A DNA stretch of 40,934 bases from the NCBI GenBank assembly GCA_964643575.1, contig CAZXTD010000021.1, positions 1 through 40,934 on the forward strand, in the 5' to 3' direction. A model generated the notes under the pieces. It saw nothing but the letters and a program-made list of their open reading frames with translations. It searched no databases and was not told the origin of the DNA. This stretch comes from Glaciecola sp964643575. Its GTDB lineage: Bacteria > Pseudomonadota > Gammaproteobacteria > Enterobacterales > Alteromonadaceae. Both the position numbers and the translations under genes were made by a program. Positions 24,565 to 33,523 of this stretch are shown in pieces. Position 1 is the first letter of the stretch. Each line of letters begins with the position of its first letter.

Positions 24565-25788
24565 TCAGTCATCCGATTCAATTGTGTAGCACTTAAGCGC
24601 TTCATTGATGCAAATTTCATAGACACCTGGTTCAGACGTTAGCTGTAACCAGTCTTCGAGGGTGATTTGCTGACTATGCTGTCTGTTTATTGAAATAATT
24701 TCTTGTCCAACCGCGAACACTTTTGTCGCGGCGGCGCTTTTTGGCATGATATATTTGATAATAAAATTGCCGTTACTTAGTTTCCGTAATTCCAACCCTA
24801 ACAAGTTGTAACGGCTGTGATAGAGACTATTATTAAACCCGTCTAATAAAACTCTTTCATTTGGATAGTCCAGAATCAATGAAAATTGTCGAAATAAGGC
24901 GCTGCCGACGTACCACATGTCATCTTCATCATCAGTTTTGCTTATATTTGTCCTTACATTTTTAAACACTGCATTGCTAAATTTAAGCTTATCTATAGTA
25001 GTGCGTTCTTTTAGTGACATACCGCTGAGACCAAAGTCTGCGCTTTGATATGACGCTTGGGAATTAATGATATCGTTATTCGTTAGATATGTGCCGTTAA
25101 CATTTAGGTAGTTTCGTGAGCCTGTGTCTATAATGATATCTTTATTTACGATTTGATTATTGCCAAAGTCCATATCTGCGTTAACTAGAAAACGAGTAAA
25201 AGAAATTTTTGCATCAAGCACTATTGCATCGCCAGATACTGCGTAAGCCTCAGCACTTTTCGATAGAGATACTTGATTATTTGGCCTGTCAAATTTCCAT
25301 ATAAAGTGCCGTAAAACATCATAACCGATTATTCCATCGACAATAGCCTCTTCTGCAACCATATAATATGATGTTGTGGTAACAGGCATAAATGCGACAC
25401 TAAAATCTTTTAAGTCGACTTTACCCAGCGAAAGCGATGCAACCTTCGTTTTAAATGCTGGACTCCTTTGTTCATCTCCTATACCACCTAAACTAAGGTC
25501 AAAGTCCGAAGTAAGAGCTAAAGCTCTCACTTTAGGCGTGTCGATTAAAAAGGTAAACGAAGCACCTGAATCAATAACCATTCGATAGCCGGCTACTCCA
25601 TTAATACTAACGATAATTTGAGGTTTGTTTCCGAGATAATCAGTATCTAAAGCAACGATGGCTCTGTCGGTATTCCAGATAGGTATAATGTCATTATTAG
25701 CTTGAACCATTCTAAAGTAGTTGATTAAGCTGCAAGATTGGGTGCCAAGCACTAGAAAAGAGATTACGACTATTCTTAAAGTAATCAT
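24565..25788 (-). CDS. Envelope aspartic-protease-like protein with C-terminal PDZ-like domain
   Basis: A 407-residue exported protein with an N-terminal hydrophobic segment ending in a possible lipobox (LGTQSC, Cys19; weak match). It contains two aspartic-protease active-site motifs, DSGASFTFL (about residue 73) and IIDTGSRNYLNV (about residue 222), so one chain may carry both catalytic aspartates, as pepsins do and retroviral proteases do only by dimerising. The last 80 residues (GLELRKLSNGNFIIKYI, SAAATKVFAVGQEIISIN) look like a PDZ domain. The family is known only as PDZ-containing aspartyl proteases of unknown target. The ATG overlaps the PfpI-family gene stop by four bases, so they are coupled. 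Confidence 0.75.
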   Translation of the reverse strand: MITLRIVVISFLVLGTQSCSLINYFRMVQANNDIIPIWNTDRAIVALDTDYLGNKPQIIVSINGVAGYRMVIDSGASFTFLIDTPKVRALALTSDFDLSLGGIGDEQRSPAFKTKVASLSLGKVDLKDFSVAFMPVTTTSYYMVAEEAIVDGIIGYDVLRHFIWKFDRPNNQVSLSKSAEAYAVSGDAIVLDAKISFTRFLVNADMDFGNNQIVNKDIIIDTGSRNYLNVNGTYLTNNDIINSQASYQSADFGLSGMSLKERTTIDKLKFSNAVFKNVRTNISKTDDEDDMWYVGSALFRQFSLILDYPNERVLLDGFNNSLYHSRYNLLGLELRKLSNGNFIIKYIMPKSAAATKVFAVGQEIISINRQHSQQITLEDWLQLTSEPGVYEICINEALKCYTIESDD

Positions 25789-26933
25789 TTTGCTTCTTCC
25801 TGATAGCTTTTGATTTTATGCGTTATTCTAAGGAGGCTAATAGCGCTTACAAATTCTGCTTTCATAGCAGCCACAATTGCATGCATAAGTACCAAATTAC
25901 GCTTTATAGGCCGTTCCTGTTGTATCATCTCTTTTAAGAGGTGCTCTGTATCATTAAAGCCTCTATCTTTGAATGTCATCAATAATCTGATGCTATTTTC
26001 TTCGTCTGTTACGTTTCTTATTTTTGGCTCTACGCCGAGTTGAACAAGCATTGCTTCAGCAGTTTTCCATACTGACCAAGGGTTTTGCCCAGTCACTAAA
26101 CGACCGTCAACACTGATTTTTTCCATGTAATCGTATGTTTTGTTGACAATAGCGCCAGCCTCAATCAGTTCAGTTTCTAACAAAAATGGAAATAAAGACT
26201 TAGCCTCGGGTGTTAAGAAAAGCTCTTCTGAGTTAGTGAGTGCTGACACAGTCCGATTATCTAACAAATGTCTACCATTGCTAAGCTGCACGTTTAAAAG
26301 CGCAGCAGGGCCGTGACAAACCGCTCCGATAACACCATTGTTCTCGTAAACATCTTTTACTATCGAATGAATGTCTTCATTATCAGGAAAGTCGAACATT
26401 GTGCCTTTACCGCCAACGAAATAAATTGCGCTATATGTTTGGGCGTCGATGTCCGTAAGCTCTAAAGTGTTGTTCACTTTTGATTGCGCCTTTACATCGT
26501 TTAAGAACGCATAGTCAAAAGGTCCCATATCGTCGTTATCAATAACAACGGGTGGATTACCCCCCAATGGACTTGCAATATCGACCTCATATCCGTTTGC
26601 TTCAAACACGTAATAGGCACGGGCAAGTTCGGTTAATTCATAGCCTGTAGATTTGTCAGTGTTACCTAGCTTATCTGTACTAGTGACGACTGCGAGAATT
26701 TTTCCTCTACTGGCGGCTGGCATAGATAAATAAGCTAGGTCTTTCGTAGTCGTTTTAGCTAAGTCTCCGCTTGATGAGCTTTTGTCTATTAAGCTAATTA
26801 GCCCATAAAATGCGCCCCCAAAACTCAATACTATCGCCGTAATACCGACTATCCAGAATTTCCACGTCTTATAAAGTGGATTGCTTGTTGAATGTATTTT
26901 TGAATTAGACTCAGACGTAACTGTTGAGGACAT
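25785..26933 (-). CDS. Membrane-anchored DJ-1/PfpI (Hsp31-like) protein
   Basis: A 382-residue protein with one membrane span (about residues 26-50, WKFWIVGITAIVLSF). A DJ-1/PfpI domain (about 78-300) follows, of the class I glutamine amidotransferase-like fold. The nucleophile elbow AVCHGPAALL gives Cys206-His207, TGYELTELARAYYVF places the usual acidic residue near Glu99, and DGRLVTGQNPWSVW (276-289) is the conserved C-terminal motif of Hsp31-like proteins. Residues 300-382 are a helical extension not typical of the family. Soluble relatives act as chaperones or glyoxalases. Topology would place the domain in the periplasm (inference). Its end overlaps the protease-like gene. Confidence 0.8.
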   Translation of the reverse strand: MSSTVTSESNSKIHSTSNPLYKTWKFWIVGITAIVLSFGGAFYGLISLIDKSSSSGDLAKTTTKDLAYLSMPAASRGKILAVVTSTDKLGNTDKSTGYELTELARAYYVFEANGYEVDIASPLGGNPPVVIDNDDMGPFDYAFLNDVKAQSKVNNTLELTDIDAQTYSAIYFVGGKGTMFDFPDNEDIHSIVKDVYENNGVIGAVCHGPAALLNVQLSNGRHLLDNRTVSALTNSEELFLTPEAKSLFPFLLETELIEAGAIVNKTYDYMEKISVDGRLVTGQNPWSVWKTAEAMLVQLGVEPKIRNVTDEENSIRLLMTFKDRGFNDTEHLLKEMIQQERPIKRNLVLMHAIVAAMKAEFVSAISLLRITHKIKSYQEEAK

Positions 26934-27015
26934 GATTTTTCTTACCCGTTCGATTGCTCTTATTAACTAACAATAAAACGTGGGCGGTAAAGAGCCGGTA
27001 AAGAAAAGCGTAGTT

Positions 27016-28305
27016 TTAATTGAGCATCGAGCGCATCAACGTTGTCCGATAATATTTGTGAGATGATTCGAACGTAATCGTCCAATTCATTCGCTTGGCT
27101 AAGCGTTTTGTCATGACGTTGCCTAAGCCGGTAGAGGGTGTTCGTCTTTCCATGACTTTTACGCTAGTTTTGTTTATTGCATGTGTTGAGGCATTATCAA
27201 AAGGTGGAGAATCAAAAAGGGTGTTCTGGACAACAAGTTCACCTTTATCAAATGAAAACCAAACAGAACAAGGCGCTGCGTGTTTAATGACATTGTCTAT
27301 ACAGCTCTTTAAAATTAGGCAAAGAATATCTGAATTAGCATAAACAATTTGGCCATCATCAACCGATATGTTTGCTGTAACGTTTGAAAGTTCGAGTTGA
27401 TTTAAAGTATCAAGAATCGTTTGCTCAATAAGAGGCCTCAACAATATATTTTCACTTTTAACTGATTGTTTACGCGCAAGCAATAGCAGCGTGTCTACGG
27501 TAAATTGCATGTTTTTTGAAGCGGGTAACAAGTCATCGTAGTCAGAAGGCTTCCATCCTCGTTGGTCTATCAACGATAACGCATTTTGAAAAACAGTGAG
27601 AGGTGTCCTCAGCTCATGACTCACGTCACGCGTAAAAGCAGATTCTCGTAACAACGCTTCTTGTAAGTTCTTAAACGCCAAGTTAATGGTATTACTCACA
27701 TATTCAAGTTCATTATTTGTTTTTACCACCTCGGATGCGCCAAATTGTTTATCATTCATCAATTTGACGTGTTCAGCTAATTTTTCAAGTGGGCTAACGG
27801 TAAGATTTGCGAGTTTATAAGCTTGGAAGATGGCGAGCGTAATACCGACAATACTTACCACTATTACCAAGGCCATGATATCACTGCTGAGCTGCGACAC
27901 CGCCAATATACTACCAACTTGTGCTAGCAAGTATGCTTGATTATTCTTAACGTTTTTAGCACTGAGATTTAGACTAAATTTTTTGATGTGATAGTGCAAA
28001 GGACCATCGACGAAAATTTCGCCCTCACTAAAAACTTCATTAGTATTTGGCGGAAGGCTTGCTTGCAAATCTTCATGGGTGCTGTAATAGGTGACAAAAG
28101 GTAACAGTGGTTTTGGAAGGCGATTGTATTTTGAATGGTGTGATTGTGCGTGTTCGACTTCAAGGTGTAGCAGTTGAGCAATCACTTCGTCTTCAACGAT
28201 AAAGGCAACTGTTATGATTAACAGAGTGAAAATAGAAGATACGATGAGTGCAAATCCACAAAACCTTTTTATTGCAACTCTCCGTAAGCTGATATCCTGT
28301 TGCAT
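27016..28305 (-). CDS. Sensor histidine kinase with atypical ATP-binding domain
   Basis: A 429-residue membrane histidine kinase. TM1 is about residues 14-37, a periplasmic sensor of about 105 residues follows, TM2 is about 143-165, then HAMP (about 167-220), the H-box VSHELRTPLTV with His230, an N-box region LILKSCIDNVIKHA with Asn338, and the G2 motif TPSTGLGNVM (389-398). The G1 motif (usually DxGxG) is absent: the sequence there reads VVQNTLFDSPPFDN. The sensor domain shows no recognisable ligand motif. It starts 1 bp after the response regulator and lies 82 bp before the DJ-1/PfpI gene. Confidence 0.9.
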   Translation of the reverse strand: MQQDISLRRVAIKRFCGFALIVSSIFTLLIITVAFIVEDEVIAQLLHLEVEHAQSHHSKYNRLPKPLLPFVTYYSTHEDLQASLPPNTNEVFSEGEIFVDGPLHYHIKKFSLNLSAKNVKNNQAYLLAQVGSILAVSQLSSDIMALVIVVSIVGITLAIFQAYKLANLTVSPLEKLAEHVKLMNDKQFGASEVVKTNNELEYVSNTINLAFKNLQEALLRESAFTRDVSHELRTPLTVFQNALSLIDQRGWKPSDYDDLLPASKNMQFTVDTLLLLARKQSVKSENILLRPLIEQTILDTLNQLELSNVTANISVDDGQIVYANSDILCLILKSCIDNVIKHAAPCSVWFSFDKGELVVQNTLFDSPPFDNASTHAINKTSVKVMERRTPSTGLGNVMTKRLAKRMNWTITFESSHKYYRTTLMRSMLN

Positions 28306-28306
28306 G

Positions 28307-29026
28307 TTAAGCCTCTTGTCTTGCCTGAATTTCGATACGATATCCTAAATGCATAACAGTAGTGATGCGCAGTGAATGCGTATGTTTATTTAAAGTTTGT
28401 CGAAGCCCGTATATATGCGCTTTAAGTGCATCAGTATCCGGTGGTATGTCGCCCCAAATACTGTTGATTAGAGCTGAGCGGCTTACCGGCTGCGGATAAT
28501 GTGTTGCTAAAACCAACAAAATTTTAGAGCCAATGGGTGTTAAAGATAAAGGCATGTTATTAAGAGAAAACTGAGATGAATTGAGTTCTATTTCAAGCTC
28601 TGCAATGTTTAATATGTTTTGTTTATGTAAGTGATGACGACGCGCCAACGCTTTGCATCGCATAATAAGCTCGCGTAGGTTAAAGGGTTTTGTTAAGTAA
28701 TCATCCGCACCTTTCGCAAAGCCTTCTATTTTGTCGTCTACAGCGTCTCTCGCGGTTAGCATTATAATGGGCACACTCACCTTTGAATGCTGCTTTATTT
28801 TTTGGCAAACCTTAACACCGTCGATATCGGGTAAGCCTAAATCAAGAATAATCACATCGTAAGTATTGCTTTGAGCAAGTGATAAAGCCGTTTTGCCGTT
28901 ATGTGCAAAGTCTACCTCCCACCTGTGAGCATCAAAGAACTCAGAGATTTGCTCAGCAATAGTCATATTGTCTTCAACGAGAAGCGCAAGTTGTTTTTTC
29001 AAAGCAAATACCTTTTTAGCCGGCAT
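28307..29026 (-). CDS. OmpR-family response regulator
   Basis: A 239-residue two-domain regulator. The receiver domain (about residues 11-128) has acidic LVEDN (16-20), the phospho-acceptor Asp62 in DVIILDLGLPDIDG, TA in IIMLTARD and the conserved Lys in LTKPFNLREL. The C-terminal winged helix (about 140-235) includes GSKILLVLATHYPQPVSRSALINSIWG and IYGLRQTLNKHTHSLRITTVMHLGYRI, typical of OmpR/PhoB DNA-binding domains and close in style to PmrA/QseB. It pairs with the adjacent kinase. A matching direct-repeat operator lies 117 bp upstream. Confidence 0.94.
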   Translation of the reverse strand: MPAKKVFALKKQLALLVEDNMTIAEQISEFFDAHRWEVDFAHNGKTALSLAQSNTYDVIILDLGLPDIDGVKVCQKIKQHSKVSVPIIMLTARDAVDDKIEGFAKGADDYLTKPFNLRELIMRCKALARRHHLHKQNILNIAELEIELNSSQFSLNNMPLSLTPIGSKILLVLATHYPQPVSRSALINSIWGDIPPDTDALKAHIYGLRQTLNKHTHSLRITTVMHLGYRIEIQARQEA

Positions 29027-29142
29027 ACAGGTTATCTCAAATTAGGTAAAGGAAGGGTAAAATTTTCAATGAAAAATGGCTTTTTCGTTTGCAAGTTAAG
29101 AGTGGAACTCATAAAAACGGTGAAAACATAAGAATGTTCAGA

Positions 29143-29170
29143 CTTATCATAATGTTAATTAAACGTTAAA
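29143..29170. promoter_or_regulatory. Three direct-repeat half-sites with 11-bp period (candidate operator)
   Basis: CTTATC (29143), GTTAAT (29154) and GTTAAA (29165) are each separated by 5 bp, giving the 11-bp period and TTAA core of PmrA/QseB-type boxes (consensus YTTAAK-N5-YTTAAK). The site is 117 bp upstream of the response regulator start and 55 bp upstream of the divergent fucosidase start, so it may control both. Confidence 0.5.
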
Positions 29171-29224
29171 AAATCCATTATTGATATTGAGAATACTGAC
29201 TGCTATCAATAAGGAATATACAAA

Positions 29225-30646
29225 ATGCTTTGTGACAATGCCAAAACTGCACAAACCGTTATCGGTCGACTTGTGAAAAAGACTTCGCTAGTAGCCTTTG
29301 GTCTGTCGCTAGTAGCAATTCAGGTGATCGCACAAACAGGCCCATTAGATACGCCAACATCTCCTGGAGGTGGCGATCTTAACCCTGGCGTCTATACACA
29401 CCCCGAATCTATTGAAGCTTTCCAAGATATGAAAATAGGCCTAAGTGTTCATTGGGGGCCGAGCAGTTTAGGGGGTAAGGAAATATCTTGGTCGCGCGGC
29501 GAGTCAATTCCTAGAGAGGCATACGATAATTTTTACAAAGAATTTAACCCCGTTAATTTTAATGCCCAAAGCTGGATGGAGCTAATGGAAGAGGGCGGCA
29601 TGAAATACATTATGTTGACCTCAAAACATCACGATGGTTTTGCTTTATGGGATTCTGCCTATTCAGAATACGACATGGCCAATACCCCTTCTAAACGCAA
29701 CATAGTGGCTGAAATAGTTGAGGCTGCAAAGGCAAATGATATCGTTTTTGGTAGCTACTTCTCAATTATTGATTGGTATCACCCCGACTACACGCCATAT
29801 GACCATGGTGGTCCGGGCCCTTTATACGCGACAGACGAAAAAACGCCCGACTTTGAACGCTACCGCATGTTTATGAAAAAACAGTTGCACGAACTTGTGA
29901 TTGATTACGGTGCCGAAATTATTCAATTAGACGGCGAGTGGGACCCAACATGGAATCACGATTTAGGCAGCCATTTGTACGCTTATTTGCGTTTACTTAA
30001 TCCAAAAGTACTGGTGAACAACCGCACCGACGTGGGCAGAGAACACTTGTCGCCTAAAACAAATATGTGGGACTGGACTCGCTACGCGGGTGACTTTGAT
30101 GAACGTGAACGCATGGTTGATTGGATTCAAAAAGAAAGCCACGTCTTTGGGCGCAGCGTAAACCCTTGGCAAGCTTGGGTGACCATTGATCAAGCGCAGT
30201 GGTCTTACAATAAATCGCCTCGCTTGCTCACAAGTGACGAGGTTATTATTGACCTTGCCAAAACTATAGGTGACGGCGGTAACTACTTAATCAATTTGGG
30301 TCCTAAACCCGATGGTACTTTTGATGATGTACAAGTTGAGATTATTCGTACAATGGGTAAGTGGGTAAAAGCACACGCCAAAGGCGTTTACGGCACTCGA
30401 GCAGGCCCTTTTGTGTCTGAGGGTAAGTACACGAGCACGCAAAAGGACGGCGTCACTTACTTATTTGTGTTTAAAACTCAAACCCAAGAACTTAGCATAG
30501 AGGTCGGTTCTAAAAAAATCAGTAGCATCGTCGATAATAGCGGTAATGATGTACCTTTCACTCAATCAGATAAAACTGTAGAGCTTGTATTACCAAAGGC
30601 TTCAAATGAAGTGCCAGTACAAATGTTTAAACTGCTAAGTAATTAA
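29225..30646 (+). CDS. Alpha-L-fucosidase, glycoside hydrolase family 29 (secreted)
   Basis: A 473-residue retaining alpha-L-fucosidase. It has a long signal peptide (about residues 1-36, with a basic 20-residue lead) ending in AIQVIA. The (beta/alpha)8 catalytic domain shows IGLSVHWGPSSL (71-82), KYIMLTSKHHDGFALWD (127-143) and YGAEIIQLDGEWD (228-240), in which Asp236 is the likely nucleophile. A C-terminal beta domain (about 390-473) follows. Targets in a marine bacterium would be fucosylated algal or animal glycans such as fucoidan-derived oligosaccharides. No sulfatase or transporter accompanies it, so it is not a full utilisation locus. It is divergent from the two-component system. Confidence 0.93.
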   Translation: MLCDNAKTAQTVIGRLVKKTSLVAFGLSLVAIQVIAQTGPLDTPTSPGGGDLNPGVYTHPESIEAFQDMKIGLSVHWGPSSLGGKEISWSRGESIPREAYDNFYKEFNPVNFNAQSWMELMEEGGMKYIMLTSKHHDGFALWDSAYSEYDMANTPSKRNIVAEIVEAAKANDIVFGSYFSIIDWYHPDYTPYDHGGPGPLYATDEKTPDFERYRMFMKKQLHELVIDYGAEIIQLDGEWDPTWNHDLGSHLYAYLRLLNPKVLVNNRTDVGREHLSPKTNMWDWTRYAGDFDERERMVDWIQKESHVFGRSVNPWQAWVTIDQAQWSYNKSPRLLTSDEVIIDLAKTIGDGGNYLINLGPKPDGTFDDVQVEIIRTMGKWVKAHAKGVYGTRAGPFVSEGKYTSTQKDGVTYLFVFKTQTQELSIEVGSKKISSIVDNSGNDVPFTQSDKTVELVLPKASNEVPVQMFKLLSN

Positions 30647-30690
30647 AAATTACGAAGCTTACTCTGCCTTTAATGCTCAAAGCCATACTA

Positions 30691-30716
30691 GCTGATTTAT
30701 CGAAATCGGCTTTTTT
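30691..30716 (+). terminator. Intrinsic terminator after the fucosidase gene
   Basis: GCTGATTT (30691-30698) and AAATCGGC (30703-30710) form an 8-bp stem, with one G-T pair, closed by ATCG, followed by six T. It is 44 bp after the fucosidase stop. Confidence 0.8.
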
Positions 30717-30825
30717 CATTGATTAAATAGCGTTATATGCACAATCCAACAAACGATCGGTTTTGCCTATGATTGAGTAAAAACCTAGTGATTACTCATT
30801 AGAATTAAAACGTAAAAGGCAAAAA

Positions 30826-32253
30826 ATGACAAAGACCATTGTTTGGTTCCGACAAGACCTTCGCATAAAAGACCACCCTGCGCTAAAAGCGGCCGCAGAT
30901 AACGGCGAGGTGATTCCGGTATATATTCTTGACGATAACGCACCTGATAAAGCCGATTTGGGAGGCGCATCTCGTTGGTGGTTACACCATGCATTAAACG
31001 ACCTTGCTGAGTCTCTTGAGAACAAACTCATTGTTAAACACGGTGATGCGCAGTCTATCCTCACAGACCTTGCTAAACAGTACGGTGCGACGCATATTTT
31101 ATGGCACAGAATGTATGAGCCTTGGGCGCGTGAGCGCGACGGTGAAATTAAAAAACACTTCAAAGATTCTGGTGTTGTAGCGAAAAGCTTAAATGGTTCT
31201 TTGTTATGGGAGCCTTGGGAAGTATTAAAAAAGGATGGTACGCCTTACAAAGTATATACGCCTTACTACCGTAATGGCTGCTTATCGCAAGCTGACCCCA
31301 GATTTCCTCTAGATAAGCCCAGCATTACTTACGTTGATAATTTACCGGCCAATGCAAAAGAAGAAATTGACCAGCTTAACTTGCTCCCCGATATTCCTTG
31401 GGACACCCACATGCGAGAGTATTGGACAATAAGTGAACGAGCTGCAGGCAGCAAGCTACAATGGTTTATCAACAATGCAATTACCGAATATAAAGACGAC
31501 AGGAATATTCCATCGGTAAGAGGCACTTCGCAGTTGTCGCCCTATTTGCATTTTGGTCAAATATCGCCCAATCAAATATGGTACGCGATTAAAGAAGCTT
31601 TTCATGGCAATACGTCTGGCGCAGGCGTTGATACTTATTTGAGTGAAATTGGTTGGCGAGAGTTTTCTTACTATCTTTTATATCACTTTGACGACATTCA
31701 AAAATGTAACTTCAACAGAAAGTTTGATAAATTTCCTTGGCGTACCTCTGCAAGCGATCTTAAAGCATGGCATAAGGGAAAAACGGGTATTCCTATTGTT
31801 GATGCAGGCATGCGCGAGCTTTATCAAACCGGCTATATGCACAATAGAGTTCGCATGATTGTGGGGTCGTTTTTGGTCAAGAATCTGCTTATTGACTGGC
31901 GTGAAGGCGAGCGATGGTTTTGGGATTGCCTCGTCGACGCTGATACCGCGAGTAATTCAGCGGGTTGGCAATGGGTCGCGGGTTCAGGTGCCGATGCCTC
32001 ACCATACTTCCGTGTGTTTAACCCAATATTACAAGGTGAAAAGTTTGACAAAGAAGGTGAGTACGTAAAAAAATATTGCCCTGAATTATCTGACTTACCT
32101 AAAAAATACATCCATAAGCCATGGGAAGCAAACGCCGATATTCTTAAACAAGCCAATATTCATTTAGGAGAGGAATACCCCAAACCTTTGGTCGACTTAA
32201 AAGAATCTCGTAAAAGAGCGTTAGATGCTTTTGCAGAAATTAAAGGCGGCTAG
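30826..32253 (+). CDS. phrB: Deoxyribodipyrimidine photolyase (CPD photolyase)
   Basis: A light-driven flavoenzyme that splits cyclobutane pyrimidine dimers. It has 475 residues (E. coli 472). The N-terminal antenna domain begins TIVWFRQDLRIKDHPAL and contains LWHRMYEPW. The C-terminal FAD domain includes TSQLSPYLHFGQISPNQIW, EIGWREFSYYLLYHF, GIPIVDAGMRELYQTGYMHNR and GWQWVAGSGADASPYFRVFNP, the strongest class I photolyase signatures. A short A/G-rich leader precedes the ATG. It is flanked by unrelated genes and appears monocistronic. Confidence 0.97.
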   Translation: MTKTIVWFRQDLRIKDHPALKAAADNGEVIPVYILDDNAPDKADLGGASRWWLHHALNDLAESLENKLIVKHGDAQSILTDLAKQYGATHILWHRMYEPWARERDGEIKKHFKDSGVVAKSLNGSLLWEPWEVLKKDGTPYKVYTPYYRNGCLSQADPRFPLDKPSITYVDNLPANAKEEIDQLNLLPDIPWDTHMREYWTISERAAGSKLQWFINNAITEYKDDRNIPSVRGTSQLSPYLHFGQISPNQIWYAIKEAFHGNTSGAGVDTYLSEIGWREFSYYLLYHFDDIQKCNFNRKFDKFPWRTSASDLKAWHKGKTGIPIVDAGMRELYQTGYMHNRVRMIVGSFLVKNLLIDWREGERWFWDCLVDADTASNSAGWQWVAGSGADASPYFRVFNPILQGEKFDKEGEYVKKYCPELSDLPKKYIHKPWEANADILKQANIHLGEEYPKPLVDLKESRKRALDAFAEIKGG

Positions 32254-32268
32254 CCTCGCGTCATCCGA

Positions 32269-32302
32269 TGCCAAAGTCAATTTCTAATAATAGACTTTGG
32301 CA
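32269..32302. terminator. Inverted repeat after the photolyase gene (weak terminator)
   Basis: TGCCAAAGTC (32269-32278) and GACTTTGGCA (32293-32302) form a perfect 10-bp stem with a 14-nt AT-rich loop. Only TAAAATTC follows, so the T-tract is poor; it may stabilise the mRNA end or act weakly as a terminator. The rest of 32303-32521 shows no gene. Confidence 0.5.
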
Positions 32303-32521
32303 TAAAATTCATTTTCTCTAATAGGATGTTAGATAAAGCAGTTATTTCACTAGGTACTTTTGGGTTCTTAAATTGTCTTCTCCCCTTATTAAACGCAGTT
32401 TGCTGCCGATAATAAACAAAGGGCAAGTTCTTCTAAACTGTTTCACTATTAAGAAACTCAGGGCAGAAAATGCCACTCTTGTACTTTCATAACAACGTGA
32501 AAAATTAGTTAGAATGATTTA

Positions 32522-33523
32522 ATGCAAAAACAAAAAGCCGAGAACGCTTACCTACATTTTGCTTTTGTTGCTACCGCTATAATGAATCTTGTTTTTATAG
32601 CGGCCTTTGTTGTTCATGGCCTATCTGATTTAGCACTCATCAGTCTTGCCAGCTTACTTTCATCCTTTACCAGTATTTATCTGTTATCTCAGCAAAAAAT
32701 CCGCTTTTCAATAATGTTGAATGCCACGGTTTTTTACGGCAATTTGTGGGTAATCACATTTTTTATAGGTAGAGACTATGGGCTTGAGATGCTCTTTTGG
32801 GCAATCGCCTATCTGGTTGCTACTAACATCAACATTAACTTTAAACTTGCCGTTTGGTTTTGTATTTTTATTGTAACCACTAATGCGATTTTGGTTATAT
32901 TCACGCCTAGCGAACCGAGTATTGTACTTTATCCTGACCACGCTTATTTATATTTTACTGCTTTTACAATAATTGCTGGCGTAGTCTTGATTACCGGGCT
33001 GATAACTTTAAAAACCGTTTATATTGGCCTTGAAACGCGCTTAAACAAACTCGCTAATTTTGATGCTTTAACCGGTTTGCACAATCGTCGGTTTTTTTAC
33101 ACTTATCTTGAATTACAAAAAACGATCGCTAAACGCGAAAAAACACCTATATGTATTGCGCTAGGAGATATCGATAAATTCAAATCAATTAACGATACGC
33201 TTGGGCATGACGCCGGCGATTTAGTCTTGCAGTCTATTGCTACCCTCGCTAATTCGTCTTTGTCTGATGGTGCCGAAATGTGCCGCTGGGGTGGTGAAGA
33301 GTTTTTGTTTTTCTTTGCTAATACAAATTTGGACGCAGCGCATCTAAAAGCAAATTCCTTGCGAGAATCTATTGCCAAACAAAGCATTATTGAGCGTCCG
33401 GTTACCATGAGTTTCGGCTTGGTAGAAGTAGGCGCGAAAGAGAGTATCGATCAAGCAATTAAACGCGCCGATATTTTACTGTACGAAGCAAAAAACTTGG
33501 GTAGAAACTATGTCCAAGTCTAG
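32522..33523 (+). CDS. Membrane diguanylate cyclase lacking the inhibitory site
   Basis: A 333-residue enzyme with about five or six N-terminal membrane spans (residues 10-165) and a C-terminal GGDEF domain (about 175-333) that makes c-di-GMP from two GTP. DALTGLHNRRFFY, the metal-binding LGDIDKFKSIND and the active-site loop RWGGEEF (GGEEF 257-261) are intact, so it should be active. Where the RxxD allosteric I-site would lie (248-251) the sequence is SDGA, so feedback inhibition is probably absent. Its last 14 bp overlap the start of a similar cyclase. The start has no strong ribosome site. Confidence 0.93.
   Translation: MQKQKAENAYLHFAFVATAIMNLVFIAAFVVHGLSDLALISLASLLSSFTSIYLLSQQKIRFSIMLNATVFYGNLWVITFFIGRDYGLEMLFWAIAYLVATNININFKLAVWFCIFIVTTNAILVIFTPSEPSIVLYPDHAYLYFTAFTIIAGVVLITGLITLKTVYIGLETRLNKLANFDALTGLHNRRFFYTYLELQKTIAKREKTPICIALGDIDKFKSINDTLGHDAGDLVLQSIATLANSSLSDGAEMCRWGGEEFLFFFANTNLDAAHLKANSLRESIAKQSIIERPVTMSFGLVEVGAKESIDQAIKRADILLYEAKNLGRNYVQV

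Noticed and set aside
31643..32156. Additional open frames within the photolyase gene on both strands
   Set aside because: Overlap a full-length, highly conserved PhrB frame and carry no recognisable motifs.
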